DNA from: Streptomyces sp. 1331.2 | GTDB taxonomy: Bacteria > Actinomycetota > Actinomycetes > Streptomycetales > Streptomycetaceae | Direction: 5' to 3' | DNA length: 64,000 nt | NCBI RefSeq assembly: GCF_900199205.1 | Contig: NZ_OBMJ01000001.1 | Coordinates: forward strand, 806,001-870,000 | Part shown: piece after piece, positions 8,064 to 16,979 of the stretch | How the letters are laid out: each line of letters opens with the position of its first letter | How positions within the stretch are numbered: the first letter of the stretch is position 1 | The notes under the pieces: model-generated | Databases searched by the model: none | What the model saw: only the letters and a program-made list of their open reading frames with translations | What the model was told of the DNA's origin: nothing | Translations under genes and position numbers: made by a program

Positions 8064-10459
8064 GCGCCGCCACGAGCCCCGCCGTACCCACCCCGGCGCA
8101 CCGGATCGCAGTGATCGGCGCCGGCCCGGGCGGGCTCTACTTCGCCGCCCTGGCCAAGCAGCTCGCACCGGACCGGGAGATCACCGTCTTCGAACGGGAC
8201 GCCCGGGAGGACGAGTTCGGCTTCGGCGTGGTCTTCTCCGACGAGACCCTGGACGGCATCGCCCAGGCCGACCCGCAGGTCTTCGCCGCGATCAGCGCCG
8301 AGTTCGCGCGCTGGAGCGACATCGACATCCGGTACGCGGGCAAGGTCCGCACCAGCGGCGGCCACGGCTTCGCCGCCCTGGACCGCAACCGGCTGCGCGC
8401 CGTCCTGCGGCAGCGCTGCGCCGAGCTGGCGGTGGACGTGCGCTACCGCACGCCCGCCCCGCCCGTCGGGCAACTGGCCGCCGAGTACGACCTGGTGGTG
8501 GCCGCCGACGGCATCCGCTCCGGCACCAGGGCGGCGTACCCGGACGCCTTCCGCACCGAGGCGGAGGAGCGGCACTGCCGCTACATCTGGCTCGCCACCG
8601 ACAAGGTCTTCGAGGCCTTCACCTTCATCGTCGAGCAGTTCGACTTCGGCGTACTGCAGGTGCACGCCTATCCGTACAGCGCCACCCGCTCCACCTTCAT
8701 CGTCGAGATCGCCGAGGACGCCTGGCACCGGTCCGGCTTCGAGGCCTTCGCCGCACGGGAGTTCGGTCGCGGCGAGAGCGACGTGGCGAGCGTGCGGCGC
8801 TGCGCCGAGCTGCTGGCCGGCCACCTGGACGGCCACCGGCTGATCCCCAACGCCTCCCGCTGGATCCGCTTCACCACGGTGCGCAACGCGAGTTGGCGCC
8901 ACCGCAACGTGGTGCTGCTCGGCGACGCCGCCCACTCCGCGCACTTCTCGATCGGCTCGGGCACCAAGCTGGCGCTGGAGGACGCCCTGGCCCTGGCCGC
9001 CGCGCTGAGCGAACAGCCCACCCTGGACGGGGCCCTGGCGGCCTACGAGGCCGAGCGGCGCCCGGTGGTGGAGTCCACCCAGCGCGCCGCCCAGGCCAGC
9101 CTGGAGTGGTTCGAGACCGTCGGGCGGCGCACCGGGCAGGACGTCGACCGGTTCGCCTTCAACCTGCTCACCCGCAGCCGCCGCGTGACCTACGACAACC
9201 TCCGGGCCCGCGACGCCGCCTTCGTGGACGCCGTGGACACCGCCTTCGGCGGCTCTCCCGGGATCCCGCCGATGTTCCGGCCGCTCAAGCTCGGCGCGCT
9301 GGAGCTGCGCAACCGCATCGTGGTGCCGCCGATGGCGACCTTCACCTCCCCCGACGCGCTGCCCAGCGCCTTCGACCGGGCCCAGCTCACCGGGCACGCT
9401 CTCGGCGGCGCCGGGCTGGTCCTCGCCGGGATGACCGCGGTCAGCCCCGAGGGCCGGGCCACCGACCACTGCCCGGGCCTGTGGAGCGGCCACCAGGAGC
9501 AGGCCTGGCGCGAACTCCTGCAAGCCGTACGGTCGGTGAGCGACACACCGATCGGCATCCAGCTGACCCACGCCGGCCGCCGCGGCGCCAGCGCCGTCCC
9601 CGGACCGGACGGCATCGGCCGCCCGCTCGCCGAGGGCTGGCCGCTGCTGGCCGCCTCGCCGCTTCCCTGGGACACCGACAGCCCGGTGCCGCACGAAGCC
9701 AACGACGTCCGACTGGCCGCCGTCACCGCGGACTTCGCGGCCGCCGCCGAGCGGGCCGCGCGGGCCGGATTCGACGTGCTGGAGCTCCAGTTCGGCCACG
9801 GGCACCTCGTCTCCTCCTTCCTCTCCCCGCTCACCAACCGCCGCACAGACCACTACGGCGGCCCGCTCGCCCACCGGCTGCGACTGCCGCTGGAGGTCCT
9901 GGCGGCGGTGCGTTCCGCCTGGCCGGCCGGGCAGCCACTGCTGGTACGGATCTCGGCGAGCGACTGGGCACCCGGCGGCACCACCGAGGCCGAGGCGGTG
10001 GCGATCTGCCGTGCGCTCGCCGAGGCCGGGGCCGACGCGGTGGACGTCTCCACCGGCGAGGTCGTGGCACAGCAGCGGCCGCCGTACGGGCGCGGCTACC
10101 AGACGCCCTTCGCCGAGCTGATCCGCACCGCCACCGGCCTGCCGACGATCGCGGTCGGCGCGATCTCGGGGCCCGACGACGCCAACTCCGTCCTGCTGGC
10201 CGGGCGCGCCGACCTGGTCGCGGTCGGCCGGGCCCAGCTGTACGACCCGCTGTGGACGCTGCACGCCGCCGCCGAGCAGGGCTACACCGGGCCCGGCGCC
10301 CGCTGGCCCGGCCCCTGGCGGGCGGGCAGCCGCAAGCCGCCGGGCCCGGGCGCCGACCGGGTCGCCCCGCGCCTGCAGCTGCTGCGCGAACCGCCCGCAC
10401 CCGTCCACCGCCGCTGGCTGTCGACCCCGCCCAAGGGGTGGGCTCGGCCCGAGGAGTGA
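8060..10459 (+). CDS. Bifunctional aryl-CoA monooxygenase / OYE-type reductase
   Basis: 799 residues. The N-terminal half is a class A flavoprotein monooxygenase: GAGPGG at 20-25, a DG motif in VVAADGIRSG, and GDAAHSAHFSIGSG for FAD ribityl binding. From residue 405 follows an old-yellow-enzyme domain (PLKLGALELRNRIVVPPM; HAGRRG; FLSPLTNRRTDHYGG). This architecture is that of 2-aminobenzoyl-CoA monooxygenase/reductase and of salicylyl-CoA 5-hydroxylase/oxidoreductase. In this operon the product should be gentisyl-CoA, or a reduced amino-ketone if anthraniloyl-CoA is the substrate. OYE residues look intact, so the reductase half is probably active. It is translationally coupled upstream (ATGA). 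Confidence 0.88.
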   Translation: MSAATSPAVPTPAHRIAVIGAGPGGLYFAALAKQLAPDREITVFERDAREDEFGFGVVFSDETLDGIAQADPQVFAAISAEFARWSDIDIRYAGKVRTSGGHGFAALDRNRLRAVLRQRCAELAVDVRYRTPAPPVGQLAAEYDLVVAADGIRSGTRAAYPDAFRTEAEERHCRYIWLATDKVFEAFTFIVEQFDFGVLQVHAYPYSATRSTFIVEIAEDAWHRSGFEAFAAREFGRGESDVASVRRCAELLAGHLDGHRLIPNASRWIRFTTVRNASWRHRNVVLLGDAAHSAHFSIGSGTKLALEDALALAAALSEQPTLDGALAAYEAERRPVVESTQRAAQASLEWFETVGRRTGQDVDRFAFNLLTRSRRVTYDNLRARDAAFVDAVDTAFGGSPGIPPMFRPLKLGALELRNRIVVPPMATFTSPDALPSAFDRAQLTGHALGGAGLVLAGMTAVSPEGRATDHCPGLWSGHQEQAWRELLQAVRSVSDTPIGIQLTHAGRRGASAVPGPDGIGRPLAEGWPLLAASPLPWDTDSPVPHEANDVRLAAVTADFAAAAERAARAGFDVLELQFGHGHLVSSFLSPLTNRRTDHYGGPLAHRLRLPLEVLAAVRSAWPAGQPLLVRISASDWAPGGTTEAEAVAICRALAEAGADAVDVSTGEVVAQQRPPYGRGYQTPFAELIRTATGLPTIAVGAISGPDDANSVLLAGRADLVAVGRAQLYDPLWTLHAAAEQGYTGPGARWPGPWRAGSRKPPGPGADRVAPRLQLLREPPAPVHRRWLSTPPKGWARPEE

Positions 10460-10468
10460 GGAGGAACC

Positions 10469-11449
10469 ATGCCCCACCTGCCCAGGTTCACCGCCGCCGC
10501 CGTGCAGGCCGCCCCCGTCTACCTGGACCCGGCCGCCACCGTCGACAAGGCCGTCGAGCTGATCCGGGAGGCGGCCGGCCACGGCGCCGAACTGGTGGTC
10601 TTCCCCGAGGTGTTCGTGCCCGGCTACCCGTACTGGAACTGGACGATGAACCCGGTGCAGGGCTCGCCCTGGTACGAACGCCTGTACCGCGCCGCCGTGG
10701 ACGTGCCCGGCCCGTACGTCGAAACCCTGCGCGCCGCCGCCCGGCAGGCCGGGGTGGTGCTGGTGATCGGCGTCAACGAACGCGGTCGACACAGCCTCGG
10801 TGTGCTGTACAACACCCTGCTGGTCATCGGCTCGGACGGCGAACTGCTCGGCGTCCACCGCAAGTTGGTACCGACCTGGGCCGAGAAGCTGACCTGGACC
10901 CAGGGCGACGGCAGCACCCTGAAGGTGCACCGCACCCCCGTCGGCCCGCTCGGCGCGCTCGCCTGCGGCGAGAACACCAACACCCTGGCCCGCTTCACCC
11001 TGCTGGCCCAGGGCGAACTCGTCCACGCCGCCTGCTACATCGCCCTGCCGGTCGCCCCCGAGGACTACGACATGGCGGAGGCGATCGCGCTGCGCGCCGC
11101 CGCCCACTGCTTCGAGGGCAAGCTGTTCACGGTGGTCTCCTGCTCCACCCTCTCGCCCGAGATCGTGGACCTGATCGCCGGCGAGGACCAGCAGGTCCGC
11201 AAACAGCTCGCCCGCCCGCGCAGCGCCCTGTCCGGGATCTTCGGCCCGGACGGCCGCGCCGTCACCGAGCCGCTGGTGGACGAGGAGGGCATCGTCTACG
11301 CCGAGATCGACCTCGGCCGGTGCATCCAGCCCAAGCAGATGCACGACATCGTCGGCCACTACAACCGCTTCGACGTCTTCCGGCTGCACGTGGACGACCG
11401 CCCGCTGCGGCCCCTGGTGTTCCCCGCAGACGAGGAGGAAGGCGCATGA
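10469..11449 (+). CDS. Nitrilase superfamily hydrolase
   Basis: 326 residues, full length for a nitrilase. The Glu-Lys-Cys triad is visible: E47 in VVFPEVFVPGYPYW, K132 in VHRKLVPTWAEKLTW, C166 in ALACGENTN. The PGYPYW loop and ending resemble aliphatic/aryl nitrilases rather than ureidopropionases. It lies between the CoA-hydroxylase and gentisate dioxygenase genes with a strong GAGGAGGA ribosome site, and its stop overlaps the next start (ATGA), so it is part of the pathway. It may supply the aromatic acid from a nitrile, or cleave an amide-type intermediate. Confidence 0.88.
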   Translation: MPHLPRFTAAAVQAAPVYLDPAATVDKAVELIREAAGHGAELVVFPEVFVPGYPYWNWTMNPVQGSPWYERLYRAAVDVPGPYVETLRAAARQAGVVLVIGVNERGRHSLGVLYNTLLVIGSDGELLGVHRKLVPTWAEKLTWTQGDGSTLKVHRTPVGPLGALACGENTNTLARFTLLAQGELVHAACYIALPVAPEDYDMAEAIALRAAAHCFEGKLFTVVSCSTLSPEIVDLIAGEDQQVRKQLARPRSALSGIFGPDGRAVTEPLVDEEGIVYAEIDLGRCIQPKQMHDIVGHYNRFDVFRLHVDDRPLRPLVFPADEEEGA

Positions 11450-12561
11450 CCGAGCAGAACGACGACCGGATCGGCCGGGCCCGCGTCACCGACAGCCCGG
11501 AACTGCTCGCCTACTACGAGGAGTTGGCCAAGCACGAGGCCGGCGCCCTGTGGACGGTGGCGAACGAGATCGAGCCCTGGTACCCGCAGCCGAAGTCCGT
11601 CCCCGTGCTCTGGCGCTACGCCGACCTGCGCCCGCTGGTGCGCAAGGCGCTGCCCCTGGTGAAGGCCGACGAGGCGGGCCGCCGGGTGGTGATGCTGGTG
11701 AACCCCGGGCGCCGCGAACTGAGCGCCGCCGTCGGCCTGTTGTACACCGGCCTGCAGATCATGGGCCCCGGCGAGGCGATGACCGCGCACCGCCACCAGG
11801 CCTCCGCCCTGCGCTTCGTCCACGAGGGCACCGGCGCCTGGACCGTCGTGGACGGCCAGAAGCTCAAGGTCGGCCCGCGCGACTTCGCCATCACGCCCAA
11901 CAACACCTGGCACGAGCACGGCAACGAGGCCGACGACGCCCCGGTGATCTGGCAGGACGGCCTGGACATCCCGCTGGTCAACACCCTGGACGCCAACTTC
12001 TACGAGGTCCACCCGGAGCTGTACCAGCGCCCCGGCCCGGTGGTGAACTCCTCACTGCTCAGCTACGGCGGCAACCTGCTGCCGTACGGCTCCGAGAAGT
12101 GGACCAGGCCCTACTCGCCGCTGTTCGGCTGGCCCTGGGAGCCCAGCTACGACGCGCTGTGCCGACTCGCCCGCGCCACCGAGGGCTCGCCGTACGACGG
12201 CGTCATCATGGAGTACACCAACCCCGTCACCGGCGGCCCGGTGATGCCGACCATGGCCGCCCACCTCCAACTGCTCCGCCCGGGCCAGGCCACCCGCGCC
12301 CACCGGCACACCGGCTCGGTGGTCTACACGGCGGCCAAGGGGCGCGGCGTCTCGGTCGTCGCCGGGCAGCGCTTCGAGTGGCAGCAGGGGGACATCTTCG
12401 TCGTCCCGTCCTGGGCCTGGCACGAGCACGCGAACCTCGACCAGAGCGAGGACGCCTGCCTGTTCTCCTTCAACGACTTCCCGGTGATGCACTCGCTCGG
12501 CCTCTACCGCGAGGAGGCCCACCCGGACGCCGACGGGCACCAGCCCGCCATCACCGGCTGA
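11446..12561 (+). CDS. Gentisate 1,2-dioxygenase (bicupin)
   Basis: 371 residues, the usual length. Two cupin domains: the first with H115, H117 (TAHRHQ) and H156 (NNTWHEH) as the likely Fe(II) ligands, the second (about res 275-330) with HRHTGSVVY and WAWHEHANL. The enzyme opens gentisate between the carboxyl and 2-hydroxyl carbons to maleylpyruvate. It is translationally coupled to the nitrilase gene and followed by an FAH-family hydrolase and a maleate isomerase, which complete the gentisate route. Confidence 0.9.
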   Translation: MTEQNDDRIGRARVTDSPELLAYYEELAKHEAGALWTVANEIEPWYPQPKSVPVLWRYADLRPLVRKALPLVKADEAGRRVVMLVNPGRRELSAAVGLLYTGLQIMGPGEAMTAHRHQASALRFVHEGTGAWTVVDGQKLKVGPRDFAITPNNTWHEHGNEADDAPVIWQDGLDIPLVNTLDANFYEVHPELYQRPGPVVNSSLLSYGGNLLPYGSEKWTRPYSPLFGWPWEPSYDALCRLARATEGSPYDGVIMEYTNPVTGGPVMPTMAAHLQLLRPGQATRAHRHTGSVVYTAAKGRGVSVVAGQRFEWQQGDIFVVPSWAWHEHANLDQSEDACLFSFNDFPVMHSLGLYREEAHPDADGHQPAITG

Positions 12562-12563
12562 CA

Positions 12564-12627
12564 CCCGACGCCCGACGCGCGACACCCGACACCCAGTGCC
12601 CGACGCCCGACGCCCGACGCCCGACCA
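12564..12627. repeat. Intergenic heptamer tandem repeat (cccgacg)n
   Basis: Between gentisate dioxygenase and the FAH-family gene the spacer is about eight degenerate copies of cccgacg/cccgaca. It has no open frame and no ribosome site until the very end (CAGGAG before 12642). Confidence 0.75.
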
Positions 12628-12641
12628 GGAGAACCACCACC

Positions 12642-13535
12642 ATGCACCTGCTGACCTACTGCACGGACGGCGACGACACCCCGCGCCTCGGCGCACGTCT
12701 CGCCGGGGACCGGGTCGCCGACCTCACCGCCCTCGCCGCCGCAGCCGGGGTCCGACTCCCGGACAGCCTCCTGGAGTTGATCCGGGCCGGGGCGCCGGCC
12801 CTGGCCACCGCGCGCGAGCTGATCGCCGGCACGCCGGCCACCCGGCCGCTCGCCGAGGTCCGGCTGCTCGCCCCGCTGCGCCCCGGCAAGATCGTCGGCG
12901 TCGGCCTGAACTACGTGGAGCACGTGGCCGAGTCGCACCGCACGCTGGACACCGAGCGCGAACTGCCCGACCGCCCGGTCCTGTTCGGCAAGCCGTCCAC
13001 CGCCGTCACCGGCCCGGGCCAGCCGATCCGGCACAACGCCGACCTCACCAAGCAGCTCGACTGGGAGTGCGAACTCGCCGTGGTGATCGGCGAGCCGGCC
13101 TTCCAGGTCGCCGAACCGGACGCCCTGCGGCACGTGTTCGGCTACAGCATCGTCAACGACATCAGCGCCCGCGACCAACGCCGTTCCGGCCAGTGGTTCT
13201 TCTCCAAGGGCCAGGACAGCTACGCGCCCTTCGGCCCGGTCGTGGTGACCGCCGACGAGATCCCCGACCCGCAGCGGCTCGACCTCTCGCTGAAGGTCAA
13301 CGGCCGACTGCGGCAGGACTCCAACACCCGCCACATGCTGTTCGGCATCGCCCGGCTGATCGCCGACATCTCCTCCGGCATGACCCTGGAACCCGGCGAC
13401 GTGATCGCCACCGGCTCCCCCTCGGGCGTCGGCGCGGGCATGGTGCCGCCGCAGTTCCTGCAGCCCGGGGACCTGGTCGAGGCCACCATCGAGCGGATCG
13501 GCACGCTCGCCAACCCCGTGGTCGACGCCCGCTGA
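12642..13535 (+). CDS. FAH-family hydrolase (maleylpyruvate/fumarylpyruvate hydrolase)
   Basis: 297 residues. The C-terminal FAH domain has the metal-binding acids in DWECELAVVIG and the GYSIVNDISARD and ATGSPSGVGAGM signatures; the N-terminal domain (about res 1-75) is the short FAH cap. It would split the gentisate ring-cleavage product into pyruvate and a C4 diacid. A maleate isomerase follows and no maleylpyruvate isomerase is present in the operon, so I infer direct hydrolysis of maleylpyruvate to maleate + pyruvate. AGGAG lies 11 nt before the ATG. Confidence 0.87.
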   Translation: MHLLTYCTDGDDTPRLGARLAGDRVADLTALAAAAGVRLPDSLLELIRAGAPALATARELIAGTPATRPLAEVRLLAPLRPGKIVGVGLNYVEHVAESHRTLDTERELPDRPVLFGKPSTAVTGPGQPIRHNADLTKQLDWECELAVVIGEPAFQVAEPDALRHVFGYSIVNDISARDQRRSGQWFFSKGQDSYAPFGPVVVTADEIPDPQRLDLSLKVNGRLRQDSNTRHMLFGIARLIADISSGMTLEPGDVIATGSPSGVGAGMVPPQFLQPGDLVEATIERIGTLANPVVDAR

Positions 13536-13540
13536 GCCCC

Positions 13541-13589
13541 ACGCCCGTATTACGCCGACGCCCGTAGAACGCCGACGCCCGCCGAAGGG
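13541..13589. repeat. 17-bp tandem repeat in spacer
   Basis: Units beginning acgcccgta at 13541 and 13558, with a partial third copy at 13575, fill the gap between the FAH-family gene and the maleate isomerase. Confidence 0.7.
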
Positions 13590-13599
13590 AGCGCCACCG

Positions 13600-14358
13600 A
13601 TGCCGACGTACCGGATCGGCCAGATCGTCCCCAGCTCCAACGTCACCATGGAGACCGAGGTCCCCGCCCTGCTGCGGGCCCGCGAGGCGGTCGCCCCCGA
13701 ACGGTTCACCTTCCACTCCAGCCGGATGCGGATGACCAGGGTCACCCCCGAGCAGCTGCGGGCCATGGACGGCGAGTCCGACCGCTGCGCTGCCGAACTC
13801 TCGGACGCCCGGGTGGACGTGATCGGCTACGCCTGCCTGGTCGCGGTGATGGCCACCGGCCCCGGCTACCACCGCGAGGCCGAGCAGCGGCTGCACCGGC
13901 GCACCGTCGAGAACGGCGCGCCCGCCCCCGTGGTCACCAGCGCCGGCGCCCTGGTCGCCGGGCTGCGGACGCTCGGCGCCGAGAAGGTCGCGATGGTCAC
14001 CCCGTACCTGCGGCCGCTGGCCCGGACCGTGGTCGACTACCTCGCCCGGGAGGGCATCGAGGTGCTCGACCACGCCGCCCTGGAGATCGCCGACAACCTC
14101 GACGTGGCCGCCCACGACCCGGCCCGGCTGCCTGCGATCGCCCGCGGCCTCGCGCACGCCGACGCGGACGCCGTGGTGCTCTCCGCCTGCGTGCAGATGC
14201 CCTCGCTGTCCGCCGTCGAGGAGGCCGAGCAGCAGTTGGGCAAGCCGGTGGTCTCGGCCGCGATCTGCACCGCCCACCAGCTGCTCCGCGCCCTCGACCT
14301 GCCAGCCTTCGCCCCCGGCGCCGGGCACCTGCTCTCCGGGGCGTACGCGGAGGCCTGA
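13600..14358 (+). CDS. Maleate cis-trans isomerase
   Basis: 252 residues, the family length. Two cysteines at the expected spacing are visible: C79 in GYACLVAVM and C197 in SACVQMPS, the nucleophile/acid pair of maleate isomerases in the Asp/Glu racemase superfamily. It converts maleate to fumarate, which enters the TCA cycle. Its place after gentisate dioxygenase and the FAH-family hydrolase closes the pathway. The start follows GAAGGGAGC. Confidence 0.88.
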   Translation: MPTYRIGQIVPSSNVTMETEVPALLRAREAVAPERFTFHSSRMRMTRVTPEQLRAMDGESDRCAAELSDARVDVIGYACLVAVMATGPGYHREAEQRLHRRTVENGAPAPVVTSAGALVAGLRTLGAEKVAMVTPYLRPLARTVVDYLAREGIEVLDHAALEIADNLDVAAHDPARLPAIARGLAHADADAVVLSACVQMPSLSAVEEAEQQLGKPVVSAAICTAHQLLRALDLPAFAPGAGHLLSGAYAEA

Positions 14359-14411
14359 GTCCGAGGGCCACCGCTATGATCACGACCGGCCACCCGGTCA
14401 CCGCCGGCCGA

Positions 14412-14485
14412 CCGCCACACCGGACGACCACCACACCGGACCGCACGACCACACCGGACCGCACGACCACACCGGCCCGGCCGAC
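14412..14485. repeat. 18-20 bp tandem repeat before the PaaX-like gene
   Basis: Three or more imperfect copies of a unit around cacaccggaccgcacgac lie between the maleate isomerase and the regulator. Read in frame they give TTTPDR repeats, so the longer upstream start of the regulator is probably not used. Confidence 0.7.
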
Positions 14486-14513
14486 CACGCCCACCGGGGA
14501 GGAGCGCCCACGC

Positions 14514-15356
14514 ATGTCGGAGAGCACGCCCCGGCCGAGTTCCCTGATCCACACCGTCTACGGCGAGTTCGTCCGCCGCCTCGGCGGCTGGATATCCATC
14601 GCCGACCTGATCGCGCTGATGGCCGAACTCGACGTGGACGGCCCGGCCGTCCGCTCGGCGACCTCCCGGCTGAAGAAGGCCGGCACCCTGCTCCAGGAGC
14701 GCCGCACCGGCACCGGCTACCGGCTCGCCCCCGCGATGGAGCCGGTCTTCGAGGAGGGCGACCGCCGGATCTTCCACAGCCTGGAGCCCGCCGAACTCTC
14801 CGACGGCTGGGTGGTGGCGGTCTTCTCGGTACCCGAGTCCGAACGCGCGCACCGCCACCAGCTGCGGTCCCGGCTGAGCTGGCTCGGCTTCGGCAACGCC
14901 GCCCCCGGCGTCTGGCTGGCGCCCGCCCGGCTGCTGCCGGACGCCCGCCGCCTGCTGGAACGGCTCGGACTGAGCGCCTACGTCCACCTCTTCCTCTCCG
15001 CCGAGTACGCCGGCTTCGCCGATCTCCGGACGGCGGTGGCGAGTTGGTGGGACCTCCCGGCGATCGAGGCGCAGTACGCGGCCTTCGCCGACGCCTGGCG
15101 CCCGGTCGCCGAGGAGCTGCGCGGGCAGCCCCGGACGGACCCGGCCGAGGCGTTCCGCAGCTACGTCCCGATGCTCACCCAGTGGCGCCGCCTGCCCTAC
15201 CTGGACCCCGGGCTGCCCGCAGAACTGCTGCCCGCCGACTGGAACGCCGTCCCCGCCCGCGCGGTCTTCACCGAGGTGCACGGGCTGCTGGCCGAGCCCA
15301 GCCTGCGCCACATCGAGAAGGTCACCGGTCTCTCCCACTCCCAGGAGCCGTCATGA
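14514..15356 (+). CDS. PaaX-family transcriptional regulator
   Basis: 280 residues. N-terminal winged helix (SSLIHTVYGEFVRRLGGWISIADLIALM...; about res 10-75), central PaaX domain (VVAVFSVPESERAHRHQLRSRLSWLGFG) and C-terminal region match PaaX, a repressor that responds to aryl-CoA thioesters. An aryl-CoA intermediate is exactly what this operon makes, so it is the likely pathway regulator. ATG 14514 has GGGGAGGAG 7 nt upstream; an upstream in-frame start at 14376 would add a repeat-encoded tail. It overlaps the next gene by 4 bp. Confidence 0.85.
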   Translation: MSESTPRPSSLIHTVYGEFVRRLGGWISIADLIALMAELDVDGPAVRSATSRLKKAGTLLQERRTGTGYRLAPAMEPVFEEGDRRIFHSLEPAELSDGWVVAVFSVPESERAHRHQLRSRLSWLGFGNAAPGVWLAPARLLPDARRLLERLGLSAYVHLFLSAEYAGFADLRTAVASWWDLPAIEAQYAAFADAWRPVAEELRGQPRTDPAEAFRSYVPMLTQWRRLPYLDPGLPAELLPADWNAVPARAVFTEVHGLLAEPSLRHIEKVTGLSHSQEPS

Positions 15357-16972
15357 CCGCCCACCCCCCGGCGGACCTGCTGATCCGCGCCGGCGCCGTG
15401 CACACCCTCGTCCCCGGCGAGGCGCCGCAGCGCGCGGTCGCCGTCACCGGCGGCCGGATCACCGCCCTCTCCCCCGCCCCCGACGGCCTGGACGCCTTGA
15501 TCGGGCCGGCCACCGAGGTCGTGGACGCCCCGGGCTCGACCGTGCTGCCTGCCTTCGACGACACCCACACGCACCTGGTGCTGGCCGCGCAGAGCGTCCA
15601 CGGCGTGCCCGTCCATCGGGCCCGCGACCTGGCCGGGTTCCTCGCCCTGATCCGCGAGCGCGCCGCCCGCACCCCCGCCGGGGAGTGGATCCACACCACC
15701 GTCAACTGGCAGGAGGTGCTGCTGGCCGACCAACGGATGCCCACCACCGCGGAGTTGGACGGCGCCACCGCCGAGCACCCGGTGCTGGTGCGCCGCGGCG
15801 CGTACAACATGGTGCTCAACTCGGCCGCGCTCCGGCTGGCCGGCATCGACGAGTCGACCGAGGCTCCACCCGGCGGCGTGATCGAGCGCGACGGGCAGGG
15901 GCGGCTCACCGGCCGGCTGATCAACCGGGCGGTGGAGCTGGTCGAGCGGGTGCTGCCGCGCCCCACCGCGGCCGAGCGGATCGAGGGCCTGCGCGCCGCC
16001 TCCGCGGACTTCGCCGCGACCGGGATCGGCACCGTCCGGGACTGCCTCGTCCCGGTCGAGGACCTGGACGTGCTGGACGCGGCCCGGGCCGAGGGCGCGC
16101 TCGCCGTCCGGGTCCGGGCGCTGGTCTCCGGCTTCGCCGCCCGGACGCCGGAGCAGGTGGACGCGCTGCTGGACCGGATGGACGCCTGGCGCGCGGAGGG
16201 CCGCGACGACGACCGACTCCGGTTGTGGGGCGTCAAGTTCGGCATCGACGGTGGCTTCGAGGCGGGCGCCCTGGAGGAGCCCTACCAGGGGCAGCCCTGC
16301 TACCACGGCCGGCTGCTCTGGGAGCCGGCCGACCTGCTCGCGGCGGTGGACCGGGTGGTCGGGCGCGGCTGGCGGGTCGGTGTGCACGCGTGGGGCGACC
16401 GCGGTCTGCGGGTCCTGTTGGACGTCTTCGAGCAGGTGCTCAAGGGCCGCCCCGGACTGCCGCCCGGCACGCTGGTGGTCGAGCACGGCGGGCTGGCCCG
16501 GCCCGACCAGCGGGCCCGGGCGATCGCCCTCGGCATCCCGGTGACCGTCCAGCACCCGCTGCTGCACGACGGCGCGCTCACCCAGCAGCGGGCCTGGGGC
16601 GAGGAGCGCACGGCCGCGCTCTTCCCGCTGCGCGAGTGGCTGGACGAGGGTGCGCTGCTCACCGCCGGCTCGGACTTCCCGGTCGGCCCGTACGGCGCCA
16701 TGGTCTCGGTGTGGGGCATGACGACCCGGGGCACCACGGCCGGGGTGGTCGGCCCGGAGCACGCGATCGAGCGGGCCGAGGCGGTCGCCTTGCACACCGT
16801 CAACGCGGCCCGACTGACCGGGGAGAGCGAGCTGCGCGGCCTCCTGCGGCCGGGGGCGTTCGCCGACCTCACGGTGTGGCCGGTGGACCCGCTGGACTGC
16901 CCGGTGGACGCACTGCGGGAGCTGCTGCCCACCCGTACGGTCGTGAACGGCCTGACCGTGCACCATTCCTGA
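15353..16972 (+). CDS. YtcJ-like metal-dependent amidohydrolase
   Basis: 539 residues. HxH metal motif in FDDTHTHLV (about res 68-76), a late histidine in VGVHAWGDRG and an Asp in LTAGSDFPVGPYG fit the amidohydrolase_3/YtcJ group. Translationally coupled to the PaaX-like gene and last in the operon, it may open an N-acyl, formyl or ester precursor of the aromatic acid. The substrate cannot be deduced from sequence. Confidence 0.83.
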   Translation: MTAHPPADLLIRAGAVHTLVPGEAPQRAVAVTGGRITALSPAPDGLDALIGPATEVVDAPGSTVLPAFDDTHTHLVLAAQSVHGVPVHRARDLAGFLALIRERAARTPAGEWIHTTVNWQEVLLADQRMPTTAELDGATAEHPVLVRRGAYNMVLNSAALRLAGIDESTEAPPGGVIERDGQGRLTGRLINRAVELVERVLPRPTAAERIEGLRAASADFAATGIGTVRDCLVPVEDLDVLDAARAEGALAVRVRALVSGFAARTPEQVDALLDRMDAWRAEGRDDDRLRLWGVKFGIDGGFEAGALEEPYQGQPCYHGRLLWEPADLLAAVDRVVGRGWRVGVHAWGDRGLRVLLDVFEQVLKGRPGLPPGTLVVEHGGLARPDQRARAIALGIPVTVQHPLLHDGALTQQRAWGEERTAALFPLREWLDEGALLTAGSDFPVGPYGAMVSVWGMTTRGTTAGVVGPEHAIERAEAVALHTVNAARLTGESELRGLLRPGAFADLTVWPVDPLDCPVDALRELLPTRTVVNGLTVHHS

Positions 16973-16979
16973 CGATTCG

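Noticed and set aside
7904..11389. Very long open frames antisense to the aromatic operon (also 14037-15338, 15197-17026, 33427-34929)
   Set aside because: They mirror real genes on the other strand; high GC removes stop codons. Translations are low-complexity and have no ribosome sites or family motifs.
14376..14513. Longer start for the PaaX-like regulator
   Set aside because: It would translate a TTTPDR repeat with no family counterpart, while ATG 14514 has a strong ribosome site.
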